Shown: piece after piece, positions 9,213 through 23,319 of the stretch
How positions within the stretch are numbered: the first letter of the stretch is position 1
Layout: each line of letters begins with the position of its first letter
DNA from: Symsagittifera roscoffensis
Lineage: Eukaryota; Xenacoelomorpha; Acoela; Convolutidae
Assembly: GCF_963678635.1 (NCBI RefSeq)
Contig: NC_087069.1
Coordinates: forward strand, 18,450,660-18,514,659
Reading direction: 5' to 3'
Length of the DNA: 64,000 nt
Translations under genes and position numbers: made by a program
The notes under the pieces: generated by a model
What the model was told of the DNA's origin: nothing
Databases searched by the model: none
Seen by the model: the letters and a program-made list of their open reading frames with translations, nothing else

Positions 9213-12200
9213 TTATTGATCTGAGCATTTTGGCTTTATGGATTCCACTAGCAGTTTGGTTAACTGTTTGCTTCATAACCTAGTCGGCACTGGCTTTGTT
9301 CACGCAGTAAAACTCAGCGATTGTGTTCGGAAATTTTACTGCATGCGGAAAAAGGCCAATGCAGAATTTAAGAGCATGCAGTTAACCATTGTAATTGGAA
9401 TCAAAGATAAAGGCTTTTAACATTGAGAAATTAATTTCGTGTTTGTGAATGGACATTTTTGATATTTTTTCTCAGCAATAGGAATGAACAATTTCTAATG
9501 CGCCAGTTGCTGAGCATGAAATGACAAATTTCAACTCACATCTTTTCATGCGAGTAGACTAATATTTTCAAAAGGCGGAATCAAAATTTTTTCAAACTCA
9601 AAACTTAATTGCCTCCTTCTTCGCAGTACTTGGTTACTTTAAATGTGTGGACTAAAATAACTTCTGTTTTCAACCTTATATTTTTTTTAGGTATCGATTT
9701 ATCATAATTTTTGACTTTAACAAACACTTCAGCACATTGTGGAAGAGACAGTGAAAACGCTATAGAGCAGAAAATGCCACCACACCTGCAGGCGGTCAAG
9801 AATCTGGTTGAACGTACCGCCGAGAAATATCACTCAAACAGTTAGGAGCGAAGCTGCGGTGGGTACCTTCGCATGTTCAGCTGTATTAGAGGCGGTAAAA
9901 AACAACTGAAATTAGCACCAGAAGGTATGGTGGAAAAATGGATCCATAATTCAATATAGACTGACCTAACCAAAGACAGGGCTCGAACCGTTCTTTGTGG
10001 ACATTCCGACACACGTTCTGCAGAAAGATGACAAAAATTCTAACAAAGAAACAAGGACTTTGGAGGATTGTTTGCAAAACCTAGTCGCCAGAAAACAGCC
10101 AAGAACTGATTTAAAACTGAGAGTGACTGTGGGCGAAAACCAAACACAAGAGCTCAACACAAGGGCAAAAAACCGTTACCTGCAGCGCTCCAGTACCGCA
10201 AAATTGCGGGTATTGATTAAAAAATTTGAACCTAGAAAACATAGTCTACTCTCTGTACTGTGAAACAGTTATTGATTCGACGTCTTCAACTTACAAGCTG
10301 TATCCGGGCAGCATCTCAGCTATTTACTTCAACGATAGGCAAACACTTTAGATAGAGTAATGTCAAATTGATGGTGAAATTAAGGTTTTTGCAATCGTGG
10401 TTGTGAAATTTGCCGCAAAGCCAAACTCATGAATCCCAAGTACCTTTTTCGTGCAGCTAAACACCTTCAACTCACATAGCCTCTAAATAGCAGGAGAGCT
10501 GAACTTCCTTGAAAGAAATAATTAGTTTGACGGATAATGCAGACCTCACAACAGCTCAACAAAATGCGAGATCATTTCTAACGAGCACAGAGTTAAAACG
10601 AAGTTCACCACTCAAGTGATTTGCCCCACATAACTTGTCGGTGGCCAATAACATTGGACCAGGTACGAACGAGACAAAAAAACTTTTTAATTGAAACAGC
10701 CGAAACAATAATTTTAAGAGTCAACGAGGCTACAGCAGCATCAACAACATTCTTAGGCATTAATATACGTATACCAAGCCATAAAAACATGTCGGCTAGT
10801 TTTACTAGTGGAAACGGTTACGTAAACGAATACCAGATGGTCAAGTCGATTAATCTTCAATTAACCAAAAAAGAATTCTGTAACATTTACTTGCTACTAT
10901 AATATGGGTGGGGAGGATTTTTATTCAAAATTATTTGGTTGATAATTATTTACATAACGCAAACCAGTAGGAATACGACAAAATGGTTTTTCTGAGAAAT
11001 ACAAAAAACAATCATAGCAAACTGAAACGCAACAAAACGTATTCTGTTTTTAGGGGGAGAGAGATCCGTTATATAATTTGATGAACTTATGAGGCTAGCT
11101 TTTTCCATTTCTCCATTTCAAACGTAGGGCTGCTAGACAAAATTATAAAACGATTACAATCTGATTCCATGTTGCAGCGGATTCTTTCTTAGTTTTAAAA
11201 TCGCTTTAGACTCCAATAAAAACTTTGTAGTGATAGACCTGGCGTTTAAAGTGATCGATTAGTGGAGCCATCTTTAATACCGCGTTTTCAGTTTTGACGA
11301 AAAACAGTTTGGGTCGTAACAATTTTTTTGGTATCCCAAAAAGCCCGTTTACCAACGTAGTTCTGAATGCTTCTCTTTCAACCTTTTCTACTGTGCCGAA
11401 ATGTGATAAAGGCTCTGAACATTGTCATTTGTTTCATGTGAGAAAGGTGACGTTTCGTTTATCAGCGCAGTCATTAGGCTTCTCTACAGTTTGTTTTAAG
11501 TCGTTTTTGAGAGTCTCGGTAATCACAAAAATTTTGCAGGTTGCTTAAACTAAATTTAGTTTCCAAAATTTTCGAATCCTTTTGTGATTTCTTAATTGCT
11601 TGTAAAATTAACAATTCAATTCAATGCTTCGCCTACCTTCTCTGGCTCACCTCCTTTTTGCTGCTTACAGTCCAGTCTGCTCGTGGTTCCGTGGAATGGT
11701 CGGCCCGTGGTTCCGTGATTATTTTCTCTCCTGCGTTATCGAAAGTTCTCTATGGGTATTCGACATGGGCATGCGATTTCAGTTTCCCGATAAGGAGAAA
11801 ATGCTGATGGCCATGCATAATTCGGGTACGGTGATGCTGACATATTCGAATCAATGTGGATTGGATTTTACTGTTGCTTAGGTGGAGCCTGCATGTGTAC
11901 TTCCGAGGGGCCTGAATGTCTCAGAGGGGTATGCGGAAACCCATATGTCGCTAGCATCGTTGAAGCGAATGGTCGAGGGGTGATCGCAAAGAGGTTGACG
12001 TCATAGGATTGGCAAAAGATGAGGTCTCTGATGCGGTGAGTGGCGACAGATGCACAGAGTACTAAAAGGCACTGCACATGATGATGGAGAACTGGACGGG
12101 AGCGATTATAAGCTTTCAGCGCTCGACATTTTCTTGAGCAGGTTGTCATTAGATTCGACGAAAAATGAGATGAAACGCTTCAATGAGATAGAATGATTCA

Positions 12201-14429
12201 ATTAAAAAAGAATGGTTTGATGAAATTATGCAGCTGATGTTGGGCACAAAATGAGGATGAACTTATTTAGATTTAGCAACCAATTGCTGCAATTAAATTT
12301 AGAGTGCAAAAAAGTATTCACCGATTCCAGTTTGATCGATACAACTTCTAAATTTATTATCAAGACTAGAGTCCACCAAGGGCTTATTTATTATCCCCTC
12401 TTTTCAATTTGTAGCACACCAGCATCTTTGTTCTTTTTTGTTGCATTGCAGCATCTTAGTAGTTTTTATCAGTGACACAGTCCTTAAAAAAAAGCAAAAA
12501 ATCCTGCATCAGGGAAAGTGTCCTTAGTCAAGTAAGCAAAGACTCATTTTATTTTCGTCATTCATTCGTTCCTCAATTGAACCTTTGTTAACAATCCTTC
12601 ATTCTTTTCATCGTGCTATGTAGAATTTTTCGAGGCAGAGTAATAGTTCAAATCCTTGATTCCGTCATTTCTATCTGGGGAAACGGAGATAAATTTATTC
12701 AACATTCAGCGATTGTTGCCTAATGATTAAAGTGTCTGAATGGCCGGGAAGCACATTTTTAGCATTCCAGAAGACAGAAAAGATAATGTAGCAGGAAGGA
12801 TTATGAGAAAAATCCTTAAAAATCCTTAAGCAGAAGGAAATCGAGAAAAAAGAAGCTATCGTTGAATCCCAGACAACTGCACAAAAAAGATGGTCTTTTT
12901 CGACCATTTTCAGATTGTCAAAAGAAATTTGTCATAATCAGCGTCCATTCTGGGTCCCGGTGCACAGTTTATTTGGTCGAGAAGCATCAGGATACTGCAG
13001 GACATGGACCATTAGTCAGTAAAAGTTTAGGCGTCAAGTACTTTGAGAAATAAGTCGCATACCAAGTCAAGGAAATGAGTCGGAGAGTCACTGCTCGACA
13101 ATGAAACCTAGATCCAAACAAAAACTCTTAAATCCCAACGTTAAAAAACAACCAAGGAGGAAAACCGCGGGAATATATTTTGGTCAGGTGCTTTGATTAA
13201 ATTGGGTTGCTTGAAAATGACATCCCTTTGAGCTTTGCAAAATGCGTCAATGATGTAAAGTAGGTAAAACCTTATCGTCAATATTTAATTATTGTGTTAA
13301 AAATCAATCCCTTATCACATTCAATAGCCTGATAAGGATCGAAAAACTTACCGGCTGGATAAAAATCCTTGTCAATAATTTGAGAATCGGTTGCACAGAG
13401 AACCGCGCATTTGCTGAATATAATTATATCGAAAACTTTTCAAGCTGAGAAGGTCTGCTGTTTTGACCGAGCTTGCTGAAGAAGATTTCTTGGTATTTAG
13501 GTGTTTGTTTCATGTTTAAACTTTTTCCGAAAAAAAAATATTTAATTCCCCCGTGCTTTGGTTTTTGAAAAACATTAGGTGCAACCTGAAAGATATCACT
13601 CACCGATTAGGTCATTTTTTTGCAATGTTTTCGGCAACAAAAAGGTGCGTTGACGTGATGAAGAAAACAACAGGGCAAGCAACCATAAAGCTAAATCAGT
13701 AACTAGAAAAGCTTTTTGTTTGTCATCCACAGAAGGCTGCTAAATTTTTGGGTAGTAGAACCCCAAGGTTTTTTCGATTCCAACATTCATGGATTTTTGT
13801 GCTTGTGGAAAAATGGGATTTGTTGTCGGCCTGAGCTGGACACTCTGATCAAATACTTCATTTTCAATTAGCACAGAGATTTCCTCATGACCACAGTCTG
13901 ATGCCATATAAACGCAGGCCGAGTTATAAATGCCGTCGATAAAAACTCCCGAGAGACAATTCGACTTAAAATTGGCCAAATCTGTTCAGGATTACTTTTC
14001 GAATCGGAATGCACAACTCGAAATTATACTGTTTGTTGTTACTGTCTGTTTTATTTGAGTTTTCAAATTTCACAGTAAAATGAAACATGTTGTGTTATGA
14101 AACTTGTTTGTTATGCCGGCACGTCAAAAAATGTCCTTAGAGAGTAAGAAAACAACCATTGTTCTCTCAGATAATCTATTGCAGCTACAGTGAATTTTCT
14201 TAACAAAGAAGAATTACTAAATCTTGAAGAACTACAGCTGAACCAAATGTTAGATTCAAAAACAAAAAAATTGCCTTACAAAATTTGCGTTATCAAACTA
14301 CGTTCCGGTCTGCTCTGGTTTCGCAATTTAAAAAAAACTGAGTGGAAACCGATTTTTTTTAAACTGAAATAAATTGAGTTGAACAGATGAAATATATATA
14401 TTTTTAGTTTGTTCATTTTGGCAGTAAAT

Positions 14430-14735
14430 GAGATCGAAGTTGGGCGTAAGATGGCTGGAACTGAGATCAATGTTGCATGTATTTTGGCAGGAATTGAGAT
14501 CGATGTTGGGTGGTTGACACGAATTGAGATCGAAGTTGGTTGTTTGACGGGAATTGAGATCAAAGTAGGGTGTTTGACAGGAATTGAGTTCGCAGTTGTG
14601 TGTAAGTTGGAAAGAATTGAGATCGAGGTTGGGTGTTTGACAAGAATTGAGATCGAACTTGGGTGTTTGACAGGAATGTGGTCGAACTGGGGCGTTTGTT
14701 AGGAATTGAAATCGGAAATAGGGCAGAAATTGAGA
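14430..14735. repeat. 30-bp minisatellite
   Basis: About ten imperfect tandem copies of a unit like GAATTGAGATCGAAGTTGGG followed by TGTTTGACAG. On the minus strand it yields an ORF of repeating DLNSCQTPNF decapeptides (14328-14813), a by-product of the 30-bp period. Confidence 0.85.
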
Positions 14736-14837
14736 TCGAACGCTTGATATTCCAACTGGTAGCTGATCAACTAAGCAGTAGTTGAAAATGAACTCGCGGG
14801 TGAAATAAAACATTTAATTTGAAACACTAATATTTAT

Positions 14838-15210
14838 GTAACTGGAATCCGCAAACAAAATTTGGATTCCACTTACAAATTGCGGATTCCACTCACAAAC
14901 TGCGGATTCCGCTGCTGTTTCTGATTTCTGCTGCGGTTTCCGCTTACACTTTTGGATTCCGCAACCAGCGCAATTTAATATAGACATCTTTTTGTAATTT
15001 GTTCGTGCATTCCTCAAACTGCTCCGGATTTCGGAAATACTTTTGGTGATTCCGCAAAATTTCCAACCTTGGAGCGGTTTTAAGCGGTACAGTGTTTAAG
15101 CTATTTGTTTTTGGAATCGAAAACAGCAAAGAAAATCAAACAAAAATAGCAATGTTACAGATTCCGCAAAAATCTGGTTTTGGCCTGTTGCGGAATCCGC
15201 TTAGAGTTCA
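14838..15210. repeat. Dispersed GGATTCCGC repeats
   Basis: The nonamer GGATTCCGC and its complement or close variants (GGATTCCAC, GGAATCCGC) recur about a dozen times at irregular spacing, some as a near tandem series at 14860-14960. No coding interpretation. Confidence 0.65.
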
Positions 15211-15370
15211 CAAAATGCTTAGTTTGGCCTCGTAATGTGGGGGAGGGAGGTTATTTTGATTTGGTATTTTAAATCAGTGCTTGAGCGGAAGCAATACTCA
15301 AGAAACGTAATGGCATTCAAAAAAAAGTATACGCCATGACTTGTATGTGTAATGTTACGTCACCCATCAG

Positions 15371-15500
15371 GCTGCCCCTATTATCTACAACATGGAGAAA
15401 GGATGCGAGTATAGAGTGCATTACGCAGCTAGATGTAAACTACCAACCGGGGGCTACCTTGTCTCACAATTTGTCATCTACAACGAATCTTTCTGCACAG
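15371..15500 (+). CDS. Fn3-repeat protein, exon D2 (C-terminal half of split domain)
   Basis: From an acceptor CCATCAG (ends 15370) the phase-0 frame reads AAPIIYNMEKGCEYRVHYAA..LVSQFVIYNESFCT, matching the second half of the domain at 25051 (LVPGCDYHLRYSAVC..AVNYLDICT). It ends at GTGATA in phase 1, like every other exon end in this gene. Together with exon D1 it gives one domain of about 91 residues. The frame closes upstream at 15350, consistent with an acceptor here. The acceptor has a poor pyrimidine tract and the donor is weak, so some decay is possible. Confidence 0.6.
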
Positions 15501-15550
15501 GTGATAGTTGATATTTAAAGCTTATTATAATTCTCAACCAAATTGCAATA

Positions 15551-15568
15551 GGGGGGGGGGGGGGGGGG
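15551..15568 (+). repeat. Poly-G tract
   Basis: Eighteen consecutive G, 50 bases downstream of the exon D2 donor. Comparable tracts follow other exons of this gene (C-run at 754, G-rich block at 25423). Confidence 0.95.
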
Positions 15569-16264
15569 AGTATGAAGAAGTCGGTTTCATTTATCGTATC
15601 AAAATCTATTTTTTTCAATTTATATTTTCTGACATCCATTTTCGGCCGACGAGCCCGAAAATGTCTCTAAAGGCGCTTTCGGCGCCAATATATACTAAAT
15701 TTAAAGAGGAGCCCGCGCCAAACAAAACGCAATTTGTTGGTCAATCTTTCTCACATGTTCGCCTGCGGCGCAAAAAAATTAGTAAAATAGGTTCTTATAG
15801 TAATGTGGGAGCGCTCGGAAAATCAATTTGATTGACTCAAAAAAGGTCGAATTAACAAAAAGAACGATTTTGTAAAAACATTTTTACAAAAATCTTCCCC
15901 TCTTCGATAAAAACTTAGATCCTCCACTGGAAGTTCTAAACTAAGAGGTACTAATATGATGCGCAACTCATTTTGAGCCTAACTGTTTTAATGAAATTAA
16001 TTAGCACCATTCTATTTTAACTTGAATCGGACCTTTGTATAATTTTGATATATTGGAAAACTTCAATTCGAGTAACAAAAAAATATATATATTTACAAAT
16101 CAATTGTGACTACAGTTGAGAGTACAGACGTCTTATGGTAAGATGTGTATTAAATATTGCATGAATCACTTCCAAGAAGAATGTAGTTACAATGAAAACT
16201 TTAATAGCAAAATACTGATTGACCAATTCTTCACACGGCTATTCAGGAACTAAAATAAGCTTTA

Positions 16265-18148
16265 GTCTACCAAATGAAACAGGCCACAACTTTTATCTAC
16301 CTAATTTTGTTATATATACACTTTCTAACCACATACAAAAGCTTACGGTTCTTACTGAATTTTTAGACATAAAAATAAGAAAAAACTGACTTTTTTTTCG
16401 GTGGAACGTAAAATTTTTCAACAACAGAAAAATGAGTAAAAACATATTTTTATTGGATATTTTTCTGACAGAAAGATGAGTTATATGACAATCTGTATAT
16501 ATGGATTTTTACGGAACTGCTTGACAAGAAATATTTTTTTCATATGAGCTTTGTAGTAATCTACTTATTCACGTTCCATGAATAAAAATATTCTTGTCAA
16601 ACAACTTCAAAAAATTCCATATGTATGGTTTACCACCTTGTATGGAAAAAACAAAGCTTATATGGTAAAACAAATTTAGTCTGCTAAGTTCAATAACATG
16701 CCAATAAGCCAGTAAACTAAGTATATCTTACTATATCAATTCAATAATACTTAAAAAACTGAACTTAGATGACGCTCTGAACATATGGTAAGTTATCAGT
16801 AAGTTTTTAAAAGGTTTTTACAAGTTAATACAAAATTTTTATGGAAAAAACAAAGCTTATATGATGTGATAGGTTTTAGTCCGCCAAACGAAACAGGCCA
16901 CAGTTTTCGTCTAACTAAATTTTTGACTAATTCATTTTTTAGCCTCACACAAAAAATTATGGTTTTCGCTTGTTTTTCTGACAGAAAGATGAATTAGATG
17001 ACAATCTGTACATATAAAAATATAAAGAAAACTCTTGACACGAATTTACGTTCCCTGGATAAAAAACTTTTGTAAAACAATTCCATATAACTCCATTTGT
17101 AGTGATGTCACCTATGTTCATATTTTTAGTATTCACGATTTGATATTTAAGATGAAATTCAGTCTGCCAATTGAAACAGGCCAATGTATAAATTGCCATC
17201 TAAGTCGTCTACCAAATGAAACAGGCCACAACTTTTATCTACCTAATTTTGTTATATATACACTTTCTAACCACATACAAAAGCTTACGGTTCTTACTGA
17301 ATTTTTAGACATAAAAATAAGAAAAAACTGACTTTTTTTTCGGTGGAACGTAAAATTTTTCAACAACAGAAAAATGAGTAAAAACATATTTTTATTGGAT
17401 ATTTTTCTGACAGAAAGATGAGTTAGATGACAATCTGTATATATGGATTTTTACGGAACTGCTTGACAAGAAATATTTTTTTCATATGAGCTTTGTAGTA
17501 ATCTACTTATTCACGTTCCATGAATAAAAATATTCTTGTCAAACAACTTCAAAAAATTCCATATGTATGGTTTACCACCTTGTATGGAAAAAACAAAGCT
17601 TATATGGTAAAACAAATTTAGTCTGCTAAGTTCAATAACATGCCAATAAGCCAGTAAACTAAGTATATCTTACTATATCAATTCAATAATACTTAAAAAA
17701 CTGAACTTAGATGACGCTCTGAACATATGGTAAGTTATCAGTAAGTTTTTAAAAGGTTTTTACAAGTTAATACAAAATTTTTATGGAAAAAACAAAGCTT
17801 ATATGATGTGATAGGTTTTAGTCCGCCAAACGAAACAGGCCACAGTTTTCGTCTAACTAAATTTTTGACTAATTCATTTTTTAGCCTCACACAAAAAATT
17901 ATGGTTTTCGCTTGTTTTTCTGACAGAAAGATGAATTAGATGACAATCTGTACATATGAAAATATAAAGAAAACTCTTGACACGAATTTACGTTCCCTGG
18001 ATAAAAAACTCTTGTAAAACAATTCCATATAACTCCATTTGTAGTGATGTCACCTATGTTCATATTTTTAGTATTCACGATTTGATATTTAAGATGAAAT
18101 TCAGTCTGCCAATTGAAACAGGCCAATGTATAAATTGCCATCTAAGTC
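16265..18148. repeat. Recent 942-bp tandem duplication
   Basis: 16265-17206 and 17207-18148 are adjacent direct copies, differing at only a handful of positions that I could find (for example TTATATGAC against TTAGATGAC). The join lies within GTCTACC/GTCTCTC. Near-identity marks it as much younger than the surrounding field. Confidence 0.92.
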
Positions 18149-21100
18149 GTCTCTCTGTGAGAAAACCAAGTAAAAGTAGTAATTTTTGTTTGTGGCTAGA
18201 TAATGTGTATATCAAAAAGTTACGTGGATATAAATTGCGACCTGTTTCAATAGGCAGACCAAAATCTATTTTACCATATCAAATCATTAATACTAAAATC
18301 TAAACTTAGATGACAGTCAGTACGCATGAAATTATATGAAACTATGTGACAAGATTTTTTTTCATTCAAAAAACGTTAATTACTAAATTATTAAAAAAGC
18401 TTATAAAGAAAAATCAAAATTTTAAATGAATGTAAACTTTTTTACTAAGTTAGTAAGTTATCAGTAAGTTATAAGCAGGTTTTAGGCAGGTTTTTGAAAA
18501 AAGATGTTATAGAAAAAACAAAGCTTATATGGTAAGATAAATTTTAGTCTGCCAAATGAAACAGGTCTCAATTTTTTTAAACTAATTTGTGGATATATAC
18601 ACTTTCTAGCCATCTAAAAAGCTAAAATTTTCAGCTTGTTTTTCTGACAGAAAGATGAATTAGATGACAGTCTATAAATATGGAATTATATGGAACTGTT
18701 TTACAAGAACTTTTCAATTCAATTTTTCCGTATAATTTTTGAAATAACTCACTAATTCCCGTTACCTGAGATAAGATATTTTTAGTCTGCCAAATGAAAC
18801 AAGCCACAATTTTTGTCTACCTAATTTTTTGATATATATATTTATATATACAATTTTTAGCCACACACAATAAAAATTTTTAATGAGGTTTTATGAGGTT
18901 TTTACTTGTTTTTCTGACAGAAATGTGAATTAGATGACAATCTGTACATATGGAGTTGTATGGGAAGATTAGACAAGAATTTTCGCGTTCAGTTTTTTCT
19001 TATAAGTTTTGTAATAACTTACCAATTCACGTTCACTGAACAATTCCATATTTTTCAATATGTACAGATAACCCGCTTAAATGGAAAAAATTCTTACGTT
19101 GAGATAAATTTTAGTCTGCCAATTGAAACAGGCCGCAAATTTTGTCTATCTAATTTTTTGATATATACATTTTCTTGCCACACACAAAAAATTGAGCTTT
19201 TGAATTGTTTTTTTTTGACAGAAATATGGATTACATGACAAACTGTATATACAGAAATATAAGGAACTGTTTGACACGAATTATTTTTTTTCCTTTTTCT
19301 CTTTACGCTGATTACTAGTTCACGTTCCATGAGTTAAAAAACTCTTTTCAAACAATTCCATGTAATTTCATATGTACACATTGACATCTAAAATCAAATT
19401 TTTTAGTAATATTGATTTGACATTTCAAGATGAACTTCAGTCTGCCAATTGAAACAGGGCATATGTACAGATTATCATCTAAGTAATTTTTTTCTGTTCG
19501 AAAAATAATTGGAAGTCGTAATTTTTTGGGTGTGGCCAGAAAGGATATAAAACAAAAAAACATTGATAAAAGTTGTCGCAGTTTCAAGAGGCAGATTAAA
19601 GTTTTGTCTATAAAAATTCTGGACTGAGGCTTTCAACCGAACGATTCAAATTTTTTTTTGAAATTCAACTTTTTAATATGAATGATTTAACATGGTTATA
19701 TGATAATTTTTCTGCCAATTTTGTCGACTAAATTTTGGCTATATACATTCTCTAGCCACACAAAAAGTTATTTTTTTTACTTGTTTTTCTGATAGTATAA
19801 TCTTTCTCCGTATAAACTTTGAATTGACATACCAATTCACGTTACCTGAAAGAAAAAAAAATCTTGTCAATTAATTGAATATAGTTCCATACAAACAGAT
19901 TACCAGTTTATGCGAAAAAAAAATTATGTGGTAAGATAAATTTTAGTCTGCCGATTGGAAAAGGCCACAAAATTTTCTCACTAATTTTTGGATATATACA
20001 TTTTCTAGCCACACACAAAAAAGTAAGGTTTTTTCTTGCTTTCTGACAGAAAGATGAGTAAGATGACAATCTGTAAACATGAAAATAATTGGAATTTTTT
20101 GACAAAAGTTTTTCATTCAACGAACACAATTTAAATAAAAGACAATTTAAATTCGATAAAACAGGCCACAATTTATGTCTACCTAATTTTTTGGTAAAAA
20201 ACACTTTCTAGCCCTACACAAAAAAATGAGGTTTGATTTATTTTTTGACAGAATTATGAAAAAGATGACAGTCTGTAAAAATGATATTATAGGGACACGA
20301 AATTTTTCATTCATTTTTTCCATATAAGCTTTGTAATAACTTAATAATTCACGTTCCATGAATGAAAACGTTCTTGTCACTTATTTTTATTTAATTCCAT
20401 AAGTACAGGTCAGATTTTTTAGTATTCAAAATTTGAAATTTTCAGATGAATTTTAGTCTGCCGATTGAAAGAACCCATAGGTACAGAATAACATCTAAGT
20501 CATCTTTTTGTGAGAAAAAGTTTAAAAACCCCAATTTTTTGTGTGTGGCTAGAAAATTTGTATGTCAAAATTCAGGTAGATAGAAGTTGTGGCTTCTATC
20601 AATAGGAAGATTAAAGTTTAGTTTACCATACCAAAGTTTTAATTATAAAATTTTAACTTAGATCACATTCAGTATATATGGAATTTTATGGAATTGTTTG
20701 ACAATATGTTTTTCAGTCAAAAAATTTGAATTTGTAAATTATTACCGAGCCTATATGAGAAAAACAGAGGTTAAATGGTAAGGTAAGCGTTTTCGTAAGT
20801 TGGAATGTTATCAGTCAGTTATTAGTAGGTTATAAGTAGTATATTACAAAATTTTTATGGAAATAACAAAACTTATAGGGTAAGATAAAATTTAATCTGC
20901 CAAAAGAAACAGGCCACAATTTTTGCCGACTATTTTTTGAATATTTATAAATTCTAGCGACACAAATTATTAAAGTTTTTACTTAATTTTCTGACAGAAA
21001 GATGAATTAGATAACAATCTGTACATGATGAATTATATACAACTGTCTTACAAGAAATTTTCAAGTCAATTTTTCCGTATAAGCTTTTAATTAACTTACT

Positions 21101-21414
21101 AATTCACGTTACCTAGAAAAAAAACTTCCTATCAATTAATTGTTTATAATTCCATATGAACAGATTACCAGCTTATTTGAGGAAAAAAAACTTAAATGGT
21201 CAGATAAACTTTGTGGTCTGCAGATTTAAACAAGTCACAATTTTTGTCTACTTGATTTTTTTATATTTTGGTTTTCTAGCCACACACAAACAGTTATGGT
21301 TTTTTACTTGTTTTTCTAACAAAAAAAGAATTAGATGACAATCTGTAAACATGAAATTATTTGGAATTGTTTGAATAGGATTTTTCATTCAAGGAACGTG
21401 GAATAGTAGGTTAT

Positions 21415-21660
21415 TAAATCGCTACGCTAGAAAGTCCCTAGGGCTTGCAACCCTCTGTTTCAACAATCAATGAGTTTCCTATAAGCGTTGCATCGTTTGC
21501 AGACGCACCACATACGCCAGGGCAGTTCACTAGCTCCTTGTAATTATTGTTAGCTTAATTTCAGTAACCGTTGACAATTTTCTGTTTTAATCTACTCAGG
21601 TTGTTCAAATCCGTAACTTTATTGAAAAAATTGAAAAAAGCTGTTGACCGGGTCAAAAAC
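21415..21660 (-). repeat. LINE 3'-end fragment, copy 1
   Basis: Shares the stretch around CTCTGTTTCAACAATC and GTTGCATCGTTTGCAGA with 23320-23575, which adjoins a recognisable LINE reverse-transcriptase tail. It therefore represents the 3' end of the same minus-strand element. Confidence 0.6.
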
Positions 21661-23319
21661 TTTCATCGCATTCGAATAAAAACTTACTAATTCACGTTCC
21701 ATGAATGATAATTTTCTTGTCAGACAATTCCGTATAACCCTATTTGTATAGATTACCAGCTTATATGGACAAAACAAAGTTTATTTGGTAAGATAAACCT
21801 TAGTCTGCTAAGTTCTAAAAAGCCAAAATGCTCATAAACCAACTTAATACTACCATATCAAAACATTAATACTAAAAAATCTAAACTTAGATGACGCTCT
21901 GTACATATAGAGTTCTTTTGAGTTGTTTGACAAGATTTTTTTCTATCAAAAACGTGAATTAGTAAGTTACACCAAAGCTTATATGGGAAAAACAAAGCTT
22001 GAATGGTATGAAAACTTTTAGTCTACTAAATAAAACAGGCAACAATTTATGTCTAACTAGTTTTTTGATATATACACTTTGTAGCCACACACACACAAAA
22101 AATTAAGATTTTCACTTATTTTTTTCGAGCGGAAGATGAAAAAGTGACAATCTGTACGTATGGATTTGTAAGGAACTGTTTGACACGAGTTTTTTTTCCA
22201 TATAAGCTTTGTAATAACTTACTAATGTAGGTTCCATGATTGAAAAAGTTCTTGTCAAACAATTCCATATGATTCTGTAAGTACAGATTTCTTTTAAGTT
22301 CGGATTTTCTAGTATTCATCATTTGATATTTTAGGATGATTTTTAGCCTGCCAATTGAAACAGGCCATCTGTACAATTTATAATCTAAAACATCTTTCGG
22401 CGAGAAAAAGTTGTAAGAACCGTAACTGTTTGTGTGTTACTAGAAACTGTTTATATCAAAAAATGAGGTAGAAATGAGTTGTGGCCGGTTTCAATAGGCA
22501 GACTAAAATTTTATCTTACCATATCAAAATAATAGTACTAAAATCTCTACTTAGATAACAATCAGTACATATGGAGTTATATGGAATTATTTGACATTTT
22601 TTTTTCATTCAAAGAACATAAAGTTGTATGTTATTACAAAGCTTATAAGAAAAAAAAACTGAAAGTACAAGGTAAATTTTTTCCGTAAATTAGGAAGTTA
22701 TCAATCAGTTATTAGTAGGTTATTAGTAATTTATTACAAAAACTTTATGGAAATAACAAAACTATATAGTAAGATAAATTTTAGTCTGCCGGATGAAACA
22801 GGCCACAATTTTTGTCGACTAATTTTTGGCTATATACATTTTCTAGCCACACAAAAATTTAAGGTTTTTCTACTAGTTTTTTTGCTAGAAAGATGAATTA
22901 GATGGCAGTCTGCACATATTGAATCGTATGGAACTGTTTTACAAGAATTTTTCAACTAATTTTTATTCCGTATAATCTTTGAATTGACTAACTAATTCAC
23001 GTTATCTGATTGAAAAAAAAATCTTATGTGGAAAAAACAAAAGTTATATGGTAAGATAAATTTTACTCTCCCCATTGAAACAGCCCACAATTTTTGTCTA
23101 ACCAACATTTTGTTATATACTTTTTCTAGCCAAACACAAAGTTTATGTTTTTACTTGTTTTTCTGACAGAAAGATGAATTAGATGACAATCTGTAAACAA
23201 GAAATTATTTGGAATTGTTTGGATCATTTTTCATTCAAGGAACGTGAATTAGTAAATTACTACAAAGCTAGGCTACAAAAATGATCTTAGAACATAAGTA
23301 CTAGTTTTAATAGATACAT

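Larger units (their letters stand above)
9213..15370 (+). other. Intron D (right part), no gene recognised
   Basis: Six kilobases of mainly AT-rich sequence with only short unconnected ORFs (such as 9997-10263, 10621-10902, 11294-11548 and minus 13740-13979) that resemble nothing I know and lack splice support. Slightly more GC-balanced stretches at 11640-12150 may be decayed transposon. Two simple repeats are listed separately (14430, 14838). Confidence 0.5.

Noticed and set aside
13740..13979. Minus-strand ORF of 79 codons
   Set aside because: Protein-like composition but no recognised family, no clear splice sites and no second copy to test conservation.
14328..14813. Minus-strand ORF with repeated DLNSCQTPNF
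   Set aside because: A 30-bp tandem repeat always gives an open periodic frame; no splice or start evidence.
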